Part shown: positions 25,571 through 34,838 of the stretch, piece after piece
How positions within the stretch are numbered: the first letter of the stretch is position 1
Layout of the letters: each line of letters opens with the position of its first letter
Assembly (NCBI RefSeq): GCF_900141715.1
Contig: NZ_FQYK01000003.1
Location: 39,115 to 103,114 of the forward strand
DNA length: 64,000 nucleotides
From: Algibacter luteus
Lineage (GTDB): Bacteria; Bacteroidota; Bacteroidia; Flavobacteriales; Flavobacteriaceae
Direction of reading: 5' to 3'
Program-made: the position numbers and the translations under genes
The notes under the pieces: model-generated
What the model was told of the DNA's origin: nothing
Seen by the model: the letters and a program-made list of their open reading frames with translations, nothing else
Databases searched by the model: none

Positions 25571-26890
25571 ATGAAAACTACTTTTTTACGTTCGTTATTT
25601 TTACTTTTTTCTGTTTCGGTTTTATCACAAGCAGGTCATATTATGCAAGGTGTTGGCGCTGTAAACATGTCTATGGGTGGAGCTTCAACGGCTCAACCTC
25701 TTGATATTTCAGGCGCATTACAATGGAACCCTGCTTCTATTTCAACTTTTGACGATAAGATTATTAAATTTGATCTAGGATTATTCTTTTCTTCTCCTGA
25801 ATTATTCTCTACAGTTCCTGAATTTGATTCTAGTGGGCAACCCACTGGAAACTTCTTTAGCGGTAACACAAAAGATGATAGAGGGGTTTCGCCTATGCCT
25901 GCCTTAGCAATGGTCTGGGGAAAGGAAGACAGTAAGCATACTTTTGGTGCCTCTGCTTTTGGAATTAGTGGGTTTGGTGTTACATTCCCAGAAAGTATGT
26001 CGAATCCTATAAACATGCCTCAACCTAATGGTTTTGGGCATATTGAATCGGATTATATTTTGTTACAAATTGGATTTTCTTGGGCTTATGAATTGTCAGA
26101 TAAATTCTCAATTGGTGTACAACCGACTTTTAATTATTCTACATTAGAACTAGCCCCCAACCCAACTGCAAACCCTAATGGTTCAGGTTATCCATCAACA
26201 GATAAAGCTACAGCCACAGGATTTGGAGCACAATTTGGACTATTCTATGATTCTGGTTCAGGATTTAAAGCAGGTGCATCCTATAAAACCACACAAAAAT
26301 TTAGTGAATTTGAATTTGATAATACGTATTTGGATAATTCTACAGCAAAAAATAAATTTCAAATGGATTATCCTGCAATCTTATCATTTGGTTTAGGGTA
26401 TACTAATGATCTGCTTGATTTAGCCTTGGATTATAGATTGGTGGATTATGAAAATACTGATGGTTTCTCAGAAACTGGATGGACACCAACAGCCTCTGTA
26501 GCAGGCTTTGGTTGGGAAAACATTTCCATTGTATCAGCTGGTATTCAATACAAAGGTGTTGATAAATTACCATTGCGATTAGGCTATACGTATAGCTCTA
26601 ATCCAATTCCTGAAGAGATAGCTTTTTTTAACATTCCTGCAACCGCAATTATTAAAAACGCCTTCCAATTAGGGTTTAGCTATGAAGCCAATGAAAGTTG
26701 GACATTTGATGCTGTTTATCATTATGGTACGAGTGGTGATGCTACCGAAGGTCAAGTTTTAAACCCTATGTTTATCAGTGCTAGTAATCCGCTAGGGGCT
26801 ATCCCTAACAGTGAGATATCTTATGACATGACTACATCGATGATTCAATTTGGAGTGAGATATAAATTTTTGAACTCACAAAAAGATTAA
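25571..26890 (+). CDS. OmpP1/FadL/TodX family outer-membrane porin
   Basis: The 439-residue outer-membrane barrel has a signal peptide ending VLSQ, then the FadL-type hatch start GVGAVNMSMGGASTAQPLDI and the conserved NPAS in LQWNPASIST. Repeated SFGLGYTNDLLDLALDYRLVD-type strands and a final MIQFGVRYKFL strand follow. FadL-type porins take up hydrophobic molecules. Its shared control region with the SQR operon suggests a link with sulfur compounds or hydrophobic electron donors, but that is inference. Confidence 0.92.
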   Translation: MKTTFLRSLFLLFSVSVLSQAGHIMQGVGAVNMSMGGASTAQPLDISGALQWNPASISTFDDKIIKFDLGLFFSSPELFSTVPEFDSSGQPTGNFFSGNTKDDRGVSPMPALAMVWGKEDSKHTFGASAFGISGFGVTFPESMSNPINMPQPNGFGHIESDYILLQIGFSWAYELSDKFSIGVQPTFNYSTLELAPNPTANPNGSGYPSTDKATATGFGAQFGLFYDSGSGFKAGASYKTTQKFSEFEFDNTYLDNSTAKNKFQMDYPAILSFGLGYTNDLLDLALDYRLVDYENTDGFSETGWTPTASVAGFGWENISIVSAGIQYKGVDKLPLRLGYTYSSNPIPEEIAFFNIPATAIIKNAFQLGFSYEANESWTFDAVYHYGTSGDATEGQVLNPMFISASNPLGAIPNSEISYDMTTSMIQFGVRYKFLNSQKD

Positions 26891-26924
26891 AAAGTACTTA
26901 ATACGATAAAGTAAGAGTTATTAT

Positions 26925-26955
26925 AAAAAATGCGAACCTTGAGTTCGCATTTTTT
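26925..26955. terminator. Bidirectional terminator
   Basis: AAAAAATGCGAAC (26925-26937) pairs perfectly with GTTCGCATTTTTT (26943-26955) across CTTGA. Its T run overlaps the tex stop codon. The stem sequence is nearly the same as that of 23076-23111. Confidence 0.85.
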
Positions 26956-29072
26956 TATTGATGTAATTTTAATTGAATACGCTTTCGCGGAATATCTACC
27001 TCTAATACTTTAACGATTATTTGTTGATGCAAACTCACATGCTCATTCACATCTTTTACAAAACTATCCGATAAGTTTGAAACATGAATTAATCCACTTT
27101 CCTTAATCCCAACATCAACAAAACATCCAAAATTAGTAATGTTATTAACGATTCCTGGGAGTAATTGCCCTTCTTTTAAATCGTTAATGGTTTTTATATT
27201 TTGATTGAAAGTAAACACTTTAGCTTGTTCTCGGATGTCTAACCCTGGTTTTTCAAGTTCTTTGATGATATCTTCAAGGGTTAGCAAACCCACTGATTCT
27301 GTACAATAACGCTTTAAATCAATTTTTTTAAGTAACTCTGAATTCCCTATTAAATCTTGAACAGATTTGCCCAAATCTTTGGCCATTTTAGTAACTATAG
27401 AGTAACTTTCTGGATGTACTGCCGAATCATCTAATGGGTTTTTAGCATCTTTAATTCTTAAAAAAGCAGCGCCTTGCTCAAACGCTTTGTCACCTAATCG
27501 CGGTACTTTTTTAATGTCGTTTCTTGAGGTAAACACACCTTTTTCATTTCTGTAATTGAAAATGTTATCGGCTAGTTTTGGACCAATTCCAGACACGTAA
27601 CTTAATAAACTTTTACTTGCGGTATTGATGTTGACGCCTACGGCATTCACACAATTTTCAACCACCACATCCAATTGTTTTTGCAATTTTGTTTGGTCCA
27701 CATCATGTTGGTATTGCCCCACACCAATAGATTTAGCATCAATTTTTACCAATTCTGCTAAAGGGTCTTGCAAACGCCGCCCAATAGACACTGAACCACG
27801 AACCGTAACATCATAATTTGGAAACTCTTCACGAGCTATTTTTGAAGCTGAATAAATACTGGCACCTGCTTCACTAACCACAAAAACTTGCACATCGTTT
27901 TTAAAATGTACTTTTCTTATTAAAGCTTCAGTTTCTCTAGATGCTGTACCGTTACCTATGGCAATGGCTTCAATTTTATAGGCATCACAAAGTGAACTTA
28001 TTTTTTTCATAGCCCCAATACTATCACTTTTAGGTGGATGCGGGTATATGGTTTCGTTGTATTTTAATTGACCTTGAGCATCTAAACAAACTACTTTGCA
28101 GCCTGTTCTAAATCCTGGATCTATAGCCAGTACACGTTTTTCGCCTAAGGGCGAGCCTAATAACAATTGCTTTAAGTTTTTAGCAAATACACTAATGGCA
28201 GATTCATCGGCTTTATCTTTAGCTATTTGTAAGGCTTCGTTGCTTAAAGATGGTAATAGTAAGCGCTTATATGCATCTTTTATGGCAAGTTGAATCTGTT
28301 CAGCACATGCATTATTACTTTTAATAATACGCCTTTTTATATTATCGATTGCACGATCAGCATCAATGGCTATTTTTACTCGAATAAAGCCTTCTTTTTC
28401 GGCTCTTAAAATCGCTAACAAGCGGTGTGATGGGATACGACTTAAATTTTCTTCCCAATCAAAATAATCTCTAAATTTTTGAGCGTTTTCATCACTAGTT
28501 TTCGTTTTTATTACTTTCGTGGAAATCATAGCGAAACGCTCTAATTGGCGACGGATGTTATTCCGAATATCACTGCGTTCATTAATCCATTCAGCAATAA
28601 TATGTCTTGCGCCTTCTAGTGCATCATCAGCGGATTTTACATCGCCTTTTATATATTTATAAGCCATAGATTCTACATCATTCGCATTCTGACTCATGAT
28701 GATTTTAGCCAATGGTTCTAATCCATTTTGTCTTGCCTTTTCAGCTTTAGTTTTTCGGCTTTTTTTGTAGGGTAAGTATAAATCTTCAAGTGTAGTTAAA
28801 TCTTGAGTAGCTTCTATTTTTTGTTTTAATTCTGAAGTTAAAACCTCCTGCTCTTCTAAAGCTTTTAAAATGGCGATTTTACGTTTTTCTACAGCTTCAA
28901 ATTGCTCTTTGAACTTTACAATCTCACCTATTTGAACCTCATCCAAATTACCTGTGCGCTCTTTTCTGTAACGGGATATAAAAGGGATGGTGCAATCTTC
29001 ATTGAGTAATTCAATGGTGTTTTTTACAGATTGCTCTGGGAGTTTTGTTTGGGATATTATAAAGTTTAACAT
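26955..29072 (-). CDS. tex: Tex family RNA-binding transcription accessory protein
   Basis: The 705-residue protein has the full Tex layout. The N-terminal helical domain carries VPFISRYRKER-like TIPFISRYRKERTGNLDEVQ. The YqgF/RuvC-like domain contains VLAIDPGFRTGCKVV. Helix-hairpin-helix repeats follow (TASKSLLSYVSGIGPKLADN). A C-terminal S1 domain has LLPGIVNNITNFGCFVDVGI. Tex binds nucleic acid and affects transcription; its exact role differs between species. It appears monocistronic. Confidence 0.96.
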   Translation of the reverse strand: MLNFIISQTKLPEQSVKNTIELLNEDCTIPFISRYRKERTGNLDEVQIGEIVKFKEQFEAVEKRKIAILKALEEQEVLTSELKQKIEATQDLTTLEDLYLPYKKSRKTKAEKARQNGLEPLAKIIMSQNANDVESMAYKYIKGDVKSADDALEGARHIIAEWINERSDIRNNIRRQLERFAMISTKVIKTKTSDENAQKFRDYFDWEENLSRIPSHRLLAILRAEKEGFIRVKIAIDADRAIDNIKRRIIKSNNACAEQIQLAIKDAYKRLLLPSLSNEALQIAKDKADESAISVFAKNLKQLLLGSPLGEKRVLAIDPGFRTGCKVVCLDAQGQLKYNETIYPHPPKSDSIGAMKKISSLCDAYKIEAIAIGNGTASRETEALIRKVHFKNDVQVFVVSEAGASIYSASKIAREEFPNYDVTVRGSVSIGRRLQDPLAELVKIDAKSIGVGQYQHDVDQTKLQKQLDVVVENCVNAVGVNINTASKSLLSYVSGIGPKLADNIFNYRNEKGVFTSRNDIKKVPRLGDKAFEQGAAFLRIKDAKNPLDDSAVHPESYSIVTKMAKDLGKSVQDLIGNSELLKKIDLKRYCTESVGLLTLEDIIKELEKPGLDIREQAKVFTFNQNIKTINDLKEGQLLPGIVNNITNFGCFVDVGIKESGLIHVSNLSDSFVKDVNEHVSLHQQIIVKVLEVDIPRKRIQLKLHQ

Positions 29073-29088
29073 ACTGCTAATTTAAAAA

Positions 29089-29119
29089 GACCTGTTAGGT
29101 TTTTAAAACCTGACAGGTC
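29089..29119. repeat. Palindromic intergenic repeat
   Basis: GACCTGTTAGGTTTT and AAAACCTGACAGGTC form arms of 15 bp with one mismatch and a 1-nt centre. I recall near-identical AGACCTGWCAGGTTTT palindromes scattered through Bacteroidota genomes. It could also act as a hairpin ending the Cys-rich small gene. Confidence 0.6.
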
Positions 29120-29167
29120 TGGAATGTATTTTTATTAGCCTTAACAGAATCAAATGATCGACTTTGG

Positions 29168-29332
29168 TTAAGCGACTTTCTTAATTAAATCATAGCAAGG
29201 ACATTTTTTACAACGCTTGTTCTCGCCTTTCTTAAATTTTTTACAGCAACTACTTTTTACTTTTTCAGGAAGATCAATTCCTAGTTTTCGTAATTTTTTA
29301 ATTGCTTTCTTTTGCTTCTTTTTTTTGCCCAC
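29168..29332 (-). CDS. Small Cys-rich basic protein (54 residues)
   Basis: The ORF starts at GTG 29332 (no in-frame ATG; an upstream TGA closes the frame) and ends at TAA 29168-29170. The N-terminus is very basic (GKKKKQKKAIKKLRKLGIDL). The second half holds SSCCKKF, then KRCKKCPCYDL: five Cys with metal-binding spacing. A TATTTTTG -7 box at 29357-29364 gives a leader of about 18 nt, and an iron-box-like dyad sits just upstream. The Cys pattern, the promoter and the ferritin neighbour support a real gene, possibly a metal-binding or nucleic-acid-binding peptide. Function is unknown. Confidence 0.65.
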   Translation of the reverse strand: MGKKKKQKKAIKKLRKLGIDLPEKVKSSCCKKFKKGENKRCKKCPCYDLIKKVA

Positions 29333-29356
29333 AGAGAATTGTATTCAAAACTGAGG

Positions 29357-29364
29357 CAAAAATA
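29357..29364 (-). promoter_or_regulatory. -7 box for the Cys-rich small gene
   Basis: The minus strand reads TATTTTTG, matching TAnnTTTG, 24 bp before the GTG start. Confidence 0.5.
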
Positions 29365-29366
29365 AG

Positions 29367-29389
29367 TTATTTTTATTGAATCTAAATAA
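29367..29389 (-). promoter_or_regulatory. Putative iron-responsive operator near ferritin
   Basis: TTATTTTTA-TTGAA-TCTAAATAA matches the araC-hemA dyad in the whole right half and 7 of 9 in the left half. It lies between the ferritin stop and the -7 box of the Cys-rich gene, next to the promoter of the latter. Confidence 0.4.
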
Positions 29390-29404
29390 GCTTAATTGTT
29401 AAAA

Positions 29405-29923
29405 TTATTCAGGTGATTTTGTAGCAGCTGTAGTTACAGTTAAATTTTCAATATCTCTATCAAATAAATACAACCCGCCTTTATCATCGCCAATCATATT
29501 TATTTTGTCAAGAATAGTTCTGGCAACGGCTTCTTCTTCTATTTGTTCAGCCACATACCACTGTAAAAAATTATGAGTTGCATAGTCTTTTTCTTGAAGA
29601 CTAATATGCACCAATTCATTGATGCTTTGAGACACAAATACTTCGTGCTCAAACAATTTTTCAAACATCTCTTTAAAAGACTTAAAGGTTACATTAGGTG
29701 CTTTTAATTGAGATATTTTAGCATGACCGCCACGTTCGTTTACAAATTTTACAAGTTTCAACATGTGTTCGCGCTCTTCATCAGATTGCGCATACATAAA
29801 ATTTGAAACCCCTTCTAGCCCTTTTACTTCTGCCCAACAGGCCATGGCAAGATAAATTTGTGAAGATTCTGCCTCGACTCTAATTTGAGTATTTAAAGCA
29901 TCTTCTATAGTTTTTGATAACAT
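29405..29923 (-). CDS. ftnA: Non-heme ferritin
   Basis: The 172-residue four-helix protein stores iron in a 24-subunit shell. Ferroxidase ligands are visible in RVEAESSQIYLAMACW (Glu, Tyr), SDEEREHMLKLV (Glu-x2-His) and WYVAEQIEEEAVART (Glu). It begins 21 bp after the metG stop on the same strand, so it may be cotranscribed or use a promoter inside metG. An iron-box-like dyad lies downstream rather than upstream of it. Confidence 0.95.
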   Translation of the reverse strand: MLSKTIEDALNTQIRVEAESSQIYLAMACWAEVKGLEGVSNFMYAQSDEEREHMLKLVKFVNERGGHAKISQLKAPNVTFKSFKEMFEKLFEHEVFVSQSINELVHISLQEKDYATHNFLQWYVAEQIEEEAVARTILDKINMIGDDKGGLYLFDRDIENLTVTTAATKSPE

Positions 29924-29944
29924 AATTTCTGGTTTTATGTAAAG

Positions 29945-32011
29945 TTAGCTAATCTGTAAACCATTTCCAACACTGGCATCATCAGGATTTACAAAAACCA
30001 ACTTACCTTCAGGAGTTTCAGTCATTAAAATCATGCCTTGGCTTTCTACACCTCTTAACGCTCTTGGAGCTAAATTGACAAGCACTGTAACACGTTTCCC
30101 GATTACTTCTTCGGCAGTAAAACTTTCTGCAATACCCGACACAATTGTGCGTGTATCAATACCAGTATCAACCTTCAACTTTAATAGTTTTTTAGTTTTA
30201 GGCATTTTTTCAGCTTCCAGAATGGTTCCAACACGAATATCCAATTTCGTGAAATCATCAAAAGCAATGGTCTCTTTTTGTGGTTCTACGGTTTTATTTG
30301 CGGCTTCATTCGCTTTTTTACTGGCTTCTAATTTATCGAGTTGCTTTTGAATGGTGTCATCTTCAATTTTAGAAAATAACAATTCTGCTTTTCCTATTTG
30401 GTGTCCTGCAGGAAGTAATACTTTTTTGGTGCTTACTTCATTCCAGGACGATTCAAGCACGCTTGAAGTAATATTTAGAATGTTCTTTAATTTTTCTGAA
30501 GTAAAAGGCAAAAACGGTTCGCTTAAAGTCGCTAATGCCGAAGCAATTTGAAGTGCTACATACATGATTGTTTTAGTCCTTGCTTCATCTTCTTTTATCA
30601 CTTTCCAAGGTTCGGCGTCGGCTAAGTATTTGTTCCCAAGTCGAGCCAAATTCATTAATTCCTGCCCTGCTTCTCTAAAACGGTAACGCTCAATTGAGCT
30701 TGCAATAACATCTGGGTATGCCTTTACGCTGGCCAAAGTTTCTTCATCAACTTCATTAAATTCAGCAGGTTCTGGAACAATGCCCTCGTAATATTTATTG
30801 GTTAAAACTACTACGCGATTGATAAAATTCCCAAAAATAGCCACCAATTCATTGTTATTTCTGGCTTGAAAATCTTTCCAAGTAAAATCGTTATCCTTAG
30901 TTTCTGGCGCATTCGCATTTAATGCATAGCGCAATACGTCTTGCTGTCCTGGGAAATCTTCTAAATATTCTGGTAACCAAACGGCCCAGTTTTTTGAAGT
31001 TGATAATTTATTGCCTTCTAAATTCAAAAACTCGTTTGCTGGCACATTATCTGGTAAAATATAACTGCCTTCGGCTTTTAACATGGCTGGAAAAATAATA
31101 CAATGAAACACGATATTATCTTTACCAATAAAATGAACCAATTTGGTGTCTTTATCCTTCCAATAAGGCTCCCAATCTTTTCCTTCGCGTGCAGCCCATT
31201 CTTTAGTCGACGAGATGTAACCAATTGGCGCATCGAACCATACGTAAAGCACTTTCCCTTCGCCACCTTCTGCTGGCACAGGAATTCCCCAATCTAAATC
31301 GCGTGTTACGGCTCTAGGGCGCAAACCATCATCAATCCAAGATTTACATTGTCCGTAAACATTAGGTTTCCAGTCTTTTTTATGACCTTCTAAAATCCAT
31401 TCTTTTAAAAAAGATTCGTGTTTATCTAAAGGTAGAAACCAGTGTTTTGTTTGTTTTAAGGTTGGCACATTGCCCGTTAATGCCGATTTAGGGTTAATTA
31501 AATCGGTGGCATTTAAACTGGTTCCGCAGTTTTCACATTGATCGCCATAAGCATCTTCGTTACCGCATTTCGGGCATGTACCTGTTACAAAGCGGTCTGC
31601 CAAAAATTGGTTCGCGTCCTCATCATACAATTGCTCTGTAGTTTCTTCAATAAATTCACCTTTTTCATTAAGCGTTTTAAAGAATTCTGAAGCTGTTTCA
31701 TGATGAATAGGCGCAGTGGTACGAGAATAATTATCATATGTGATGCCAAAATCTTCAAACGATTTTTTAATAATCGCATGGTATTTATCAACCACATCTT
31801 GAGGTGAAACCCCTTCATTTTTAGCCTTAATGGTAATGGGAACACCATGTTCATCACTTCCTCCTATAAATGCCACATCGTTACCCGTTAAACGCAAATA
31901 GCGCGCATAAATATCGGCAGGCACGTAGACACCAGCTAAATGCCCAATATGAATTGGACCGTTGGTGTATGGTAATGCGGTTGTAATGGTATATCTTTTT
32001 GGTTTGTTCAT
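29945..32011 (-). CDS. metG: Methionyl-tRNA synthetase
   Basis: The 688-residue class I synthetase has HIGH at residues 21-24 ([10 protein letters not shown]), the KMSKS-like loop as [12 protein letters not shown], and a zinc knuckle [19 protein letters not shown]-terminal EMAP/Trbp111-type tRNA-binding domain is present ([20 protein letters not shown]). It charges tRNA-Met. The 5' region (32012-32127) carries an inverted pair of dispersed repeats downstream of a candidate -7 box, so the mRNA leader would contain a long hairpin. Confidence 0.97.
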   Translation of the reverse strand: MNKPKRYTITTALPYTNGPIHIGHLAGVYVPADIYARYLRLTGNDVAFIGGSDEHGVPITIKAKNEGVSPQDVVDKYHAIIKKSFEDFGITYDNYSRTTAPIHHETASEFFKTLNEKGEFIEETTEQLYDEDANQFLADRFVTGTCPKCGNEDAYGDQCENCGTSLNATDLINPKSALTGNVPTLKQTKHWFLPLDKHESFLKEWILEGHKKDWKPNVYGQCKSWIDDGLRPRAVTRDLDWGIPVPAEGGEGKVLYVWFDAPIGYISSTKEWAAREGKDWEPYWKDKDTKLVHFIGKDNIVFHCIIFPAMLKAEGSYILPDNVPANEFLNLEGNKLSTSKNWAVWLPEYLEDFPGQQDVLRYALNANAPETKDNDFTWKDFQARNNNELVAIFGNFINRVVVLTNKYYEGIVPEPAEFNEVDEETLASVKAYPDVIASSIERYRFREAGQELMNLARLGNKYLADAEPWKVIKEDEARTKTIMYVALQIASALATLSEPFLPFTSEKLKNILNITSSVLESSWNEVSTKKVLLPAGHQIGKAELLFSKIEDDTIQKQLDKLEASKKANEAANKTVEPQKETIAFDDFTKLDIRVGTILEAEKMPKTKKLLKLKVDTGIDTRTIVSGIAESFTAEEVIGKRVTVLVNLAPRALRGVESQGMILMTETPEGKLVFVNPDDASVGNGLQIS

Positions 32012-32025
32012 TTCTGTTGTCTTAA

Positions 32026-32050
32026 TGTCTGGTCGAGCGCAGTCGAGACC
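32026..32050 (+). repeat. GAGCGCAGTCGA dispersed repeat, copy 1
   Basis: TCTGGTCGAGCGCAGTCGA then GACC. A closely similar inverted copy follows at 32076-32100 and a direct copy lies at 57132-57156. It sits in the metG 5' leader. Confidence 0.7.
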
Positions 32051-32075
32051 ATACTTTTACTCAATTTCTAACAAA

Positions 32076-32100
32076 CCTCTCGACTGCGCTCGAGTGGACA
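32076..32100 (-). repeat. GAGCGCAGTCGA dispersed repeat, copy 2 (inverted)
   Basis: On the minus strand this reads CACTCGAGCGCAGTCGAGAGG. With copy 1 it can fold a stem of about 15 bp around a 28-nt spacer in metG leader RNA. Confidence 0.7.
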
Positions 32101-32127
32101 TGCATTATCGAAGTTATTTTGAAGCCG

Positions 32128-32135
32128 TAAAAGTA
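32128..32135 (-). promoter_or_regulatory. Candidate -7 box for metG
   Basis: The minus strand reads TACTTTTA (7 of 8 against TAnnTTTG), about 117 bp upstream of the metG start; the repeat pair lies between. Confidence 0.35.
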
Positions 32136-32299
32136 CACATTTTGAGTACGATTTAGAAACGAGAGTTTACAATTTTTAAACATACATTTTATAATAAAGT
32201 TTAAATAATTTAAATTCGAGAAGTGAGTAGTTACACTCGTTTTAATTTTATGATTAATTATTAAATTTAAACGTGTGAAAAAAAATGTACTTTTACATT

Positions 32300-33316
32300 A
32301 TGTCTAAAAACCTGTTCATACTTAGCTTGTTATGTCTTCTTTTCTTCCTAAGAATTGAAAATACTAATTCGCAAAATGCAGTTGAAACAAAACATCACCA
32401 TACTTTGAAACAACCACCATACTTAAAACCAGGAGATACAGTTGCCATTGTTGCTCCTTCAGGAATTTTAAAAAATAGAGTAGAAGAAATTCAACGAGCT
32501 CAAACCTTATTAAAAAGTTGGGGGTTACATTCAGTGGTTGGGAAACATGTTTTTAATGTAGATAATCATTTTGCAGGCACTGATAATGAACGTTGCGAAG
32601 ACCTACAAAAAGCGTTAGACGACCCCAAAATAAAGGCCATTTGGTGTGCTAGAGGCGGATACGGAACCGTTAGAATTTTAGACAAGCTAGATTTTTCTAT
32701 ATTCAAACAAAACCCAAAATGGTTGATTGGATATTCTGATATTACAGCGCTTCACAACCAAATTCATAACGAGGGTGTAGAGAGTTTACATGCCATTATG
32801 TGTGTGAGTTTAGATGCCGATGCAACCGAAATTGAAGCTAGTGTAACCTCTTTTAAAGATGCTATTTTTGGCAAGCCACTGACTTACACCATCGAGGGTT
32901 CAACTTATAACAAGACAGGCAACACTACAGGACAATTGGTAGGAGGAAATCTCACCTTACTGCATACCATGCTAGGATCGGATACAAGTATTGATGTTTC
33001 AGGTAAAATTTTGTTCATTGAAGAAATAGGCGAATACAAATACCATATAGACCGGATGTTACAAAGCTTGAAACGTGCCGGTTATTTTGATAGTTGCAAA
33101 GGTGTTATTGTTGGAGATATGTCAAAATTAAGAACCAACACCACGCTTTGGGGCACATCAATAGAGCAATTAATATTAGATGCCTTATCGGAATACAGCT
33201 TCCCTATAGCCTTCAACATGCCTGCTGGTCATGAAAATGATAACCGAGCTTTAATTATGGGACGCACAATTCAATTGAATGTTGCGAAAAACAAAACAAC
33301 TATTGTCTTTGAATAA
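32300..33316 (+). CDS. LD-carboxypeptidase (peptidase S66), exported
   Basis: The 338-residue protein starts at ATG 32300 with a signal peptide ending IENTNSQ. S66 family features are KPGDTVAIVAPSG, the FAGTDNERCEDLQKAL lid, the nucleophile Ser in GYSDITALH, Glu in FIEEIGEYKYHIDRM and the C-terminal His in NMPAGHENDNR, completing the Ser-Glu-His triad. The family trims the terminal D-Ala from muropeptides. Export, rather than cytoplasmic recycling, is indicated by the signal peptide. It is a single gene. Confidence 0.92.
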   Translation: MSKNLFILSLLCLLFFLRIENTNSQNAVETKHHHTLKQPPYLKPGDTVAIVAPSGILKNRVEEIQRAQTLLKSWGLHSVVGKHVFNVDNHFAGTDNERCEDLQKALDDPKIKAIWCARGGYGTVRILDKLDFSIFKQNPKWLIGYSDITALHNQIHNEGVESLHAIMCVSLDADATEIEASVTSFKDAIFGKPLTYTIEGSTYNKTGNTTGQLVGGNLTLLHTMLGSDTSIDVSGKILFIEEIGEYKYHIDRMLQSLKRAGYFDSCKGVIVGDMSKLRTNTTLWGTSIEQLILDALSEYSFPIAFNMPAGHENDNRALIMGRTIQLNVAKNKTTIVFE

Positions 33317-33494
33317 TCGTTCTAACTAGCTATAAATCTTATAATTGACGAGTCAGTCGTCGAATTAATCTGTTTTTTACAGACAACAAACTGAATTGAA
33401 CGGTTTTAATTGGGAAATCAACTAATATTTTTAATGATTGAAGATATAAGTGATAATCTTGTAGTTCATATTAATTCATTAAAAAATCCCTAAC

Positions 33495-33731
33495 ATGAAA
33501 AAACTACAATTTTTATTCGCAGCAATGATGCTTTTGGCTTCAGTAGATGTAAAAGCTGATGACACCATTAATTCAAGTTTAAACTTAAACAATCCAGATG
33601 TTCGAAAATGTCTTTTAGAGGCTACAAAAACCGAGGGATGGAAAGTTTCATCAGTATATACAGATGCAGAAGACAAGATAGTTTATGTCTTTAAAAAAGA
33701 TAATGAAACTAAAATCTACAAGAGTAAATAA
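33495..33731 (+). CDS. Small secreted protein of unknown function
   Basis: The 78-residue protein has a signal peptide ending VDVKA. The mature part is about 57 residues with NNPDVRKCLLEATKTEGWKV and KIVYVFKKDNETKIYK, a helix followed by two strands in pattern, and one Cys. I do not recognise the family. A strong terminator follows 19 bp after the stop, which supports a real transcription unit. Confidence 0.65.
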   Translation: MKKLQFLFAAMMLLASVDVKADDTINSSLNLNNPDVRKCLLEATKTEGWKVSSVYTDAEDKIVYVFKKDNETKIYKSK

Positions 33732-33750
33732 GAACTTTTACTTTAAAAAT

Positions 33751-33782
33751 AAACCAGCTTTACATTTTTGTTTAGCTGGTTT
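33751..33782 (+). terminator. Terminator of the small secreted gene
   Basis: AAACCAGCT (33751-33759) pairs with AGCTGGTTT (33774-33782) across a 14-nt loop and is followed by a T run. Confidence 0.7.
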
Positions 33783-33813
33783 TTTTTTGTGAATTATTTT
33801 AATCTTGAAAAGA

Positions 33814-34590
33814 TTAAAACCCACGTTCCTTTTGCAATTGCTCGTAAGCAGCTTGCACTTGTCTAAACTTTTCTTCAGCACCTTTTTGGTGTTCTTTTCC
33901 TAAATGAATCACTTTATCTGGATGGTATTTTTTGGCCATTTTACGGTATGCTTTTTTAATTTCATCATCGGTAGCGCTTTTATCAACCTCTAAAACTTTA
34001 TAAGCATTGTCGCTACTGTTATAAAACATGGCTTTAATACTTTCGTAATCTTTAGAACTGATACCTAAATAACCTGAAATTGTGTAAATCTGTTTTTCTT
34101 CGTCGCTTGTAACTGTACCATCAGCCTTGGCAATACCGAACAAGAAATGCATTAATTGTAGACGTGATGGATGATCCATCATTTGTCGAATTTGCAAACA
34201 AACGGGTCTTACCGAAACATTTTGCTTCCTTATATTTTTAAATAACTTAAAGGCATGATTTGCACGTTCTTTACCATACATGTTTAAGAATTGCTGACGA
34301 ACAAAATCTAACTCGCTTTGATCCTGCTTGCCATCCGCTTTTATAACTACCGAAGCTAAAATGAGTAAACTCACTTCAAAATCGCCCGATTGTGTTTGTG
34401 GGCGTTGTCTGGGTTGGGTTCTGTAGGTTGTTCTTCCTCTTCTTGTTTGTTGCCCCTGACCTAAAAACGGATTATCCTTACCGTTTGCCATAGCATCGAT
34501 AACACTACCTAATGCTAAACCTATTATTGCACCAATAGGACCACCAAACGACCAACCAATTGACGCACCTATCCATTTTGAAAAACCCAT
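33814..34590 (-). CDS. DjlA-like J-domain protein with TerB-like domain
   Basis: The 258-residue protein opens with a Gly-rich hydrophobic segment ([19 protein letters not shown]) and a Gln/Arg-rich linker. A TerB-like helical domain holds [20 protein letters not shown] and [18 protein letters not shown]. The C-terminal J-domain has the HPD motif in [19 protein letters not shown]. This order matches DjlA co-chaperones, which stimulate DnaK ATPase near the membrane. A -7 box lies at 34616-34623. Confidence 0.9.
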   Translation of the reverse strand: MGFSKWIGASIGWSFGGPIGAIIGLALGSVIDAMANGKDNPFLGQGQQTRRGRTTYRTQPRQRPQTQSGDFEVSLLILASVVIKADGKQDQSELDFVRQQFLNMYGKERANHAFKLFKNIRKQNVSVRPVCLQIRQMMDHPSRLQLMHFLFGIAKADGTVTSDEEKQIYTISGYLGISSKDYESIKAMFYNSSDNAYKVLEVDKSATDDEIKKAYRKMAKKYHPDKVIHLGKEHQKGAEEKFRQVQAAYEQLQKERGF

Positions 34591-34615
34591 GTAATTATTT
34601 TATTTTAAATACGAC

Positions 34616-34623
34616 CAAATATA
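34616..34623 (-). promoter_or_regulatory. -7 box for the J-domain gene
   Basis: The minus strand reads TATATTTG, matching TAnnTTTG, 26 bp upstream of the CDS start. Confidence 0.5.
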
Positions 34624-34690
34624 CCATTGTTAGTTGAATTTTTTATGCTTTTGTTACAGTTGAAATGCGTTAAGGATAGAACGGTATGTT

Positions 34691-34770
34691 TGAGCTCTCC
34701 CGATTAAAATCGGGAAGCGAGTAGTGATAGCCTGACCTTATAACGCCATAAGCGTTTTAAGGGAACGCCC
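34691..34770 (+). repeat. Dispersed intergenic repeat, family A (variant)
   Basis: It contains a perfect hairpin TCCCGATT-AA-AATCGGGA (34698-34715), then GCGAGTAGTGATAGCCTGACC and GGGAACGCCCAATAAATTA. The tail matches the end of the 22.5-kb copy (AACGCCCAA then an A/T run), and TAGTGATAGCC parallels TAGTGGAAAGCC there. Confidence 0.5.
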
Positions 34771-34795
34771 AATAAATTATTAAGTAGGATTTGAT

Positions 34796-34803
34796 TAACT
34801 TTG
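34796..34803 (+). promoter_or_regulatory. -7 box for bacilliredoxin
   Basis: TAACTTTG matches TAnnTTTG 35 bp upstream of the CDS and just beyond the repeat. Confidence 0.5.
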
Positions 34804-34838
34804 CACATTATTAATATGAAGAATTAAAATTAAAAAAT

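Noticed and set aside
31585..31857. A 90-residue minus-strand reading frame within metG
   Set aside because: It is an out-of-frame shadow of the N-terminal part of metG; the metG frame carries all conserved motifs.
32012..32127. A riboswitch or T-box in the metG leader
   Set aside because: The structure is explained by two inverted copies of a dispersed repeat; no T-box or SAM-riboswitch core is visible, and T-boxes are not expected in Bacteroidota.
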